Below, piece by piece: positions 7,377-10,866 of a DNA stretch of 10,866 bases; the first letter of the stretch is position 1; each line of letters starts with the position of its first letter. Origin of the DNA: Clavulina sp. PMI_390 (Eukaryota > Basidiomycota > Agaricomycetes > Cantharellales > Hydnaceae); NCBI GenBank assembly GCA_015039315.1, contig WIDE01000317.1, positions 1-10,866 on the forward strand. Direction: 5' to 3'. The position numbers were made by a program, and so were the translations under genes. The notes under the pieces were generated by a model, which saw only the letters and a program-made list of their open reading frames with translations, searched no databases and was not told where the DNA came from.

Positions 7377-10191
7377 TTAGACAGCGTGCACGGTGCCGAC
7401 ATCGAGTGTCCGAGCGGGCATGCCAGGAGTCTTGTACCCGCTCTCCAGATCGTGCGTGTACCGCGGCCAGTACTGCTTCTGCTTGATGTATCGTGCAAGT
7501 TCGAAGTCCGACATGTCGCGCAGGCGCGCGTGCTGGTCGAGTCCCTCCTTTTGTGCTTGGCGAATGACACGCATGGCAATGTGGGTCGAGATGGCGCGAA
7601 TACTAGATCGGGAGAAGGAAGATATAAGCCAGCCTGCGAGAAAGAGCCAAAAAAAGCTGTGGTAGATGATGGTTATTACTTACCGCGTCAGCCTGGGGTA
7701 TAGAAGCTCATCCTCCTTCTCGTCATCCTCGAGCGCCTCGCTGAGCGCGATCGCAGAGGTCTCGATCATTGCGTCCGAGATGTTCTTGGCCTCGCAGATG
7801 ATGGCGCCGAGACCAATACCTGGGAAGACGTACATGTTGTTACCCTGGCCGGCCTCGAGGGTCTTGCCCTTCCATTCAACCTTGGCGAAAGGTGAACCTG
7901 CATGCGAAGGTTAAGACTCCACGGGCCACTCGCCAATCACCTCGTGATCACTCACCGGAAGCGAAGAGAACCTTGCCATCGGTCCACTGTACGGCCTGCT
8001 CGAAGGTGCACTCGGCAAGACTGACAGGGTTACTGAGGGGGAAGATAATAGGGCGGGGGTTGTTCTTCGCCATCGTCTCGACGACCTATAGCGCAACAAA
8101 ATAAATACAAGGTTAAGATGAAGGAAGTAGAGTGTGAGGACGTACCTCCTGAGTGAACAGGTTGGGAGTGGCGGCAAGACCAATAAGCGCGGTGGGCTTG
8201 ACGGTCTGGATGACCTCGAGCAGTGTCTTGATCTGAGGACCCTCGCCAGCGGGACGCGCAAAGTAGGTCTTGTGAGCAGCGAGCTTATCGCCTCGGTCAG
8301 CGCTGACGAGACCCTATCCGATTACAATGGTTTGAGCATGGTGAACCAGCGCCTCCACTGGCACGATGGACGAACCTTGGTGTCGACCAGCCACACCCGC
8401 TTGCGCGCCTCATCCTCGCTCATGCCGAGGTTCTTGAAGAAGCTCAGCAGCTGCTTCGCAACACCCACACCTGCGGAGCCGGCACCCATGAACACGATGC
8501 GGTGGTCCGAGAGGTCACGGCCTGAGGCCTCAGCAGAGAGCAAAGCAGCGTTGATGAAGCCACCAAGAATGACAGATCCAGTGCCCTGGATATCACTACG
8601 GTGGGAAAGAAAGAACTCCTCGGTAATCTCCAACGCCTGAAAACAAGAAAGCACTCACTCGTTGAACATGGGGTACTTGTACTGGTACCTATCCAAGTAT
8701 TCAAACGCGCGCTCGGTCGCGAAATCCTCATGCTGAATGACCAGACGGGGGAACTCGGCGTGCATGGCTTCCATGAACTCGTCCATGAATGCCAGGGCGT
8801 CGTCGTGGGCCACGCGGGGCATGCGCAGGCCGAGGTAGAATGGGTCTTGAAGGTTCTTTTGGTTGTCGGTCCCAAGATCGATGGTGATTGGGATCTATTG
8901 CAGGGGATCAGGGTAGAGGTGATGAGTACGAGGTAGGAGATTAGGAAGTAGAGCTCTCGCTGACCGTCGACCAAGGGCGAATACCAGCACCGGTCACGTA
9001 AAGCGACAGCTTTCCGATCGAGATACCCACTAAAAACACCATAGTCAGATCTCCTCCAGTCACTCTTACTCGTAAATAGGAAAGCAAAGCTTACTGCCAC
9101 CAACACCCAAATCACCCAAACCGAGAATACGCGAGCCATCAGTCACGACGCAGATACGGCTCTCCTGAGCGAGCGGCCAGTTCTTGAGCACGGCACGAAT
9201 CTCGCCGCGGTCAAGCCAAGAGACGTAGAGGCCCTCGGGGCGCTGGTAGATCGACGACCTATTAGAGGGCAAGGTGAAGTGAGCGAGAGGGTAAAAATGA
9301 TCAAGAGGAGAGAATCAGGACGCACCACTTGATGCATGCCTCACCGACGACGGGGGTGTAGATAAGCCTGTTGGAGCGTTGGGATAGGTGGAGAGCGTGG
9401 CGAATTCATTGAGGTGGAGCAAGTTTGTGGGGGTGTCCGCATGTATCACGAGATTTCGAGCAAGGGGAGATTTTCCAAGCAGCAAGATGAGAAGGTCGTT
9501 CAGGAAGTGGGGTGAGACTGGGTGGACGTACGGGACGATCTCAGAGGTATTGTGAAGGAGAGTGTGGTAGAAGAGCGTGGTGTTGTTCCTGCGAAGATCG
9601 GCGAGGTAGCAGTACTAGTAGTCGTCCATTCATCAGATCAAACAAGGGGAGCATATCGTCATCGTGATGCGTATAGACGACGGACGATGTTTCCATCCAC
9701 GGGGAAAAAAGCGGGGCAGTTTTTTTTAGCAACAACGTCGTAACAACACTCGATGCCAAGCTCAAGGGACATACCTTGCCAATGGTGGTCCTCTTGACGC
9801 GCATCTGGTCGAGAACACGGGCCATCTGCTCGTCGATGGTCTCGATCGATGGGGGGAGGAGACCGCGGATGCCGAGGGTTTGGCGAGTTTCGGACGTGAA
9901 ACCGGTGTCTCTGGTATGAAAGCATTAGAAAACGCATTTTGTAGTGGTGCGAAGTGGGATAACTCACTCATTGAGGAAGGGGTCGCGGACAGTGGCAGCA
10001 GCGCGCATAAGCCGCACAGAGTGCGAGCCCGCGATATCCTCTGTAGCCGAGAGATATTGTTAGCGGAAAATGCATATTGTGGATGGGTATGATGGAGGCG
10101 TACCAGGGAGGTTTGCCTGGTTCTTATCGAGGTGCTCGACGACCTTGTGCATGCGCTGCACCATGGCCTTTGGGTTGTTGTTGGACGTCAT
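7377..10191 (-). CDS. Malic enzyme (malate dehydrogenase, oxaloacetate-decarboxylating), 13 exons, 614 aa
   Basis: It oxidatively decarboxylates L-malate to pyruvate and CO2, reducing NAD+ or NADP+. Exons in coding order: 10191-10104, 10040-9968, 9910-9775, 9614-9532, 9367-9326, 9258-9095, 9029-8965, 8894-8659, 8595-8376, 8313-8146, 8085-7956, 7897-7684, 7602-7377; every junction is GT..AG and in frame. The N-terminal malic domain has LLPP and LIYTPVVG (catalytic Tyr130), GLGDLGVGG, and GMGISIGK (Lys202). Metal ligands are Glu273 and Asp274 in QHEDF, and Asp297 in NDDIQGTG, the same 24-residue spacing as in animal enzymes. The NAD(P) fold has GAGSAG (333-338) and VWLVD (363-367); [11 protein letters not shown] and FPGIGLG follow. 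It is full length and appears intact. Cofactor preference cannot be read reliably. The first 30 residues mix basic, acidic and Asn-rich parts without a clear mitochondrial presequence, so cytosol is favoured. Yeast MAE1 belongs to the same family. Confidence 0.97.
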
Positions 10192-10360
10192 GGCTGGTAC
10201 GAGTGATTTTTTGGGTGGTGGAGGTGGGGACGACGGGTGCTGGTGTTACGTTGAAGGTGCTAGAAGACTAGGTACTCCTCGGCCGGGAGGAGATGTGTGT
10301 TGTTGGGAGGAAAAAGAGCAAGAGAGTTGTGGTGTGGAGACGATCGATCGGGACCGCAGC

Positions 10361-10373
10361 CCTATTATATGGG
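10361..10373 (-). promoter_or_regulatory. TATA-like element of the malic enzyme gene
   Basis: On the minus strand the sequence reads CCCATATAATAGG, about 170 bases before the start codon at 10191. Between the two lie a perfect 10-bp palindrome CGATCGATCG (10341-10350) and a pyrimidine-rich leader (about 10285-10330, CTCTTTTTCC and CTCCTCCCGG), the usual build of a fungal core promoter. Confidence 0.45.
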
Positions 10374-10379
10374 GTCCCG

Positions 10380-10866
10380 CTACCTAACCGTCGTCGGGCC
10401 AACGATATCCCCTTTTCCACCGGGTGTCCGTCCAAACTCGTAGCTCTGTTTGTTGGGATACCCTTCCGGGCACCAAAAACATTATCAGCATCATGCAGAT
10501 GAGTTCCCATCTGATTGGACGATGCAGAACCCCATTCATTGCTAGAATGACTGAGGACCTCGAGCGTGATCGTCACCAACACTTGATTGTGATTCCAAAC
10601 GATACACGATCGAAGATTGCTAGCAATAAAGACTTCCCTCTTCGGCAATGCGCAGAACCCATAAAAGGATATATATGCTACCTTTGTACTTCTAACGTTC
10701 GGGTGCCCGGGAAGGTCCTGTGGTAAAAGTGTCACCTGCACCCCTCGCCACCATCGGCAGAAGGGGTCGAACTCCCCGACTTCACATGAGTTTTTCCTCC
10801 TGTGTCAGGTGAAATGCGCTGCACGTTTTGAGCGAGACTGGTCCTTCAATTCATACACTCGGTGAT
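10380..10866. other. Upstream region of the malic enzyme gene; no gene recognised to the right edge
   Basis: A 157-codon frame (10741-10268, minus) and a 100-codon frame (10424-10726, plus) cross here but resemble no family and overlap promoter signals. ATAAAAGGATATATATGC (10661-10678) is a strong TATA-like sequence on the plus strand, perhaps serving a rightward gene beyond the edge. TCACCTG (10732-10738) and CAGGTGA (10806-10812) form a spaced inverted pair with E-box cores. GGGGTCGAACTCCCC near 10765-10785 is a hairpin resembling a tRNA T-arm but no cloverleaf surrounds it. Confidence 0.4.
10512..10518 (-). promoter_or_regulatory. CCAAT box of the malic enzyme gene
   Basis: CCAATCA reads on the minus strand about 320 bases upstream of the malic enzyme ATG and about 140 upstream of the TATA-like element. 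CCAAT boxes of this orientation bind the Hap complex, which in fungi often controls carbon and respiratory metabolism genes. Binding here is inferred from motif and position. Confidence 0.35.

Noticed and set aside
8134..8640. 168-codon plus-strand frame opposite the malic enzyme gene
   Set aside because: Antisense shadow of well-supported exons and introns; no domain character.
8444..9139. 231-codon minus-strand frame inside the malic enzyme gene
   Set aside because: It runs in another frame through two introns and parts of four exons of the malic enzyme; its sequence is a low-quality Ser/Thr/Trp-rich shadow.
10268..10741. 157-codon frame on the minus strand upstream of the malic enzyme gene
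   Set aside because: It ends in a stop before the malic enzyme ATG, covers the TATA-like and CCAAT signals, and its product has no recognisable domain. An N-terminal extension would need an extra intron, and the enzyme is already full length.
10760..10790. T-arm-like hairpin GGGG..CCCC around TCGAACT
   Set aside because: The loop is offset from the conserved TTCGANT and no cloverleaf fits on either strand.

Overview
The window looks like nuclear DNA of a filamentous basidiomycete, most likely an agaricomycete. Two genes carry many short introns (mostly 48-81 bases) with GT..AG ends, and several introns have a CTNAC-type branch site just before the acceptor. The arrangement of the kinase-like protein (its N-terminal part plus an HGDLHPGN catalytic loop) resembles, from memory, proteins expanded in Ceratobasidiaceae such as Rhizoctonia. 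That placement is an inference; no search was possible.

Layout. Bases 1-180 hold a lysine-rich reading frame open at the left edge, possibly the last exon of a gene that starts outside, with a run of 24 A inside a small inverted repeat. Bases 181-4037 form a long stretch without a convincing gene: a pyrimidine-rich tract (581-725), stop-free frames and splice-like signals that may be an unresolved or decayed gene (838-1619), a cluster of short GGCGGATTTTCC-type palindromes (1794-1912), and a striking 640-base zone dense in 8-base words centred on CATG (2132-2769), with a 9-base tandem array inside it. Bases 4038-6825 (+) are a nine-exon gene for a 760-residue protein with a C-terminal protein-kinase-like domain. 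Bases 7377-10191 (-) are a thirteen-exon gene for a complete 614-residue malic enzyme. The two genes converge on a 551-base intergenic space. Bases 10192-10866 hold the malic enzyme promoter.

Both splice models were built by hand. Every junction keeps the frame and both exon sums are exact multiples of three (2283 and 1845 bases). The genes show no functional link: one is central carbon metabolism, the other looks like a lineage-specific signalling or pseudokinase protein. The most interesting items are the CATG-word zone, the kinase-like protein with arginine in place of the ATP-binding lysine, and its unassigned N-terminal region.
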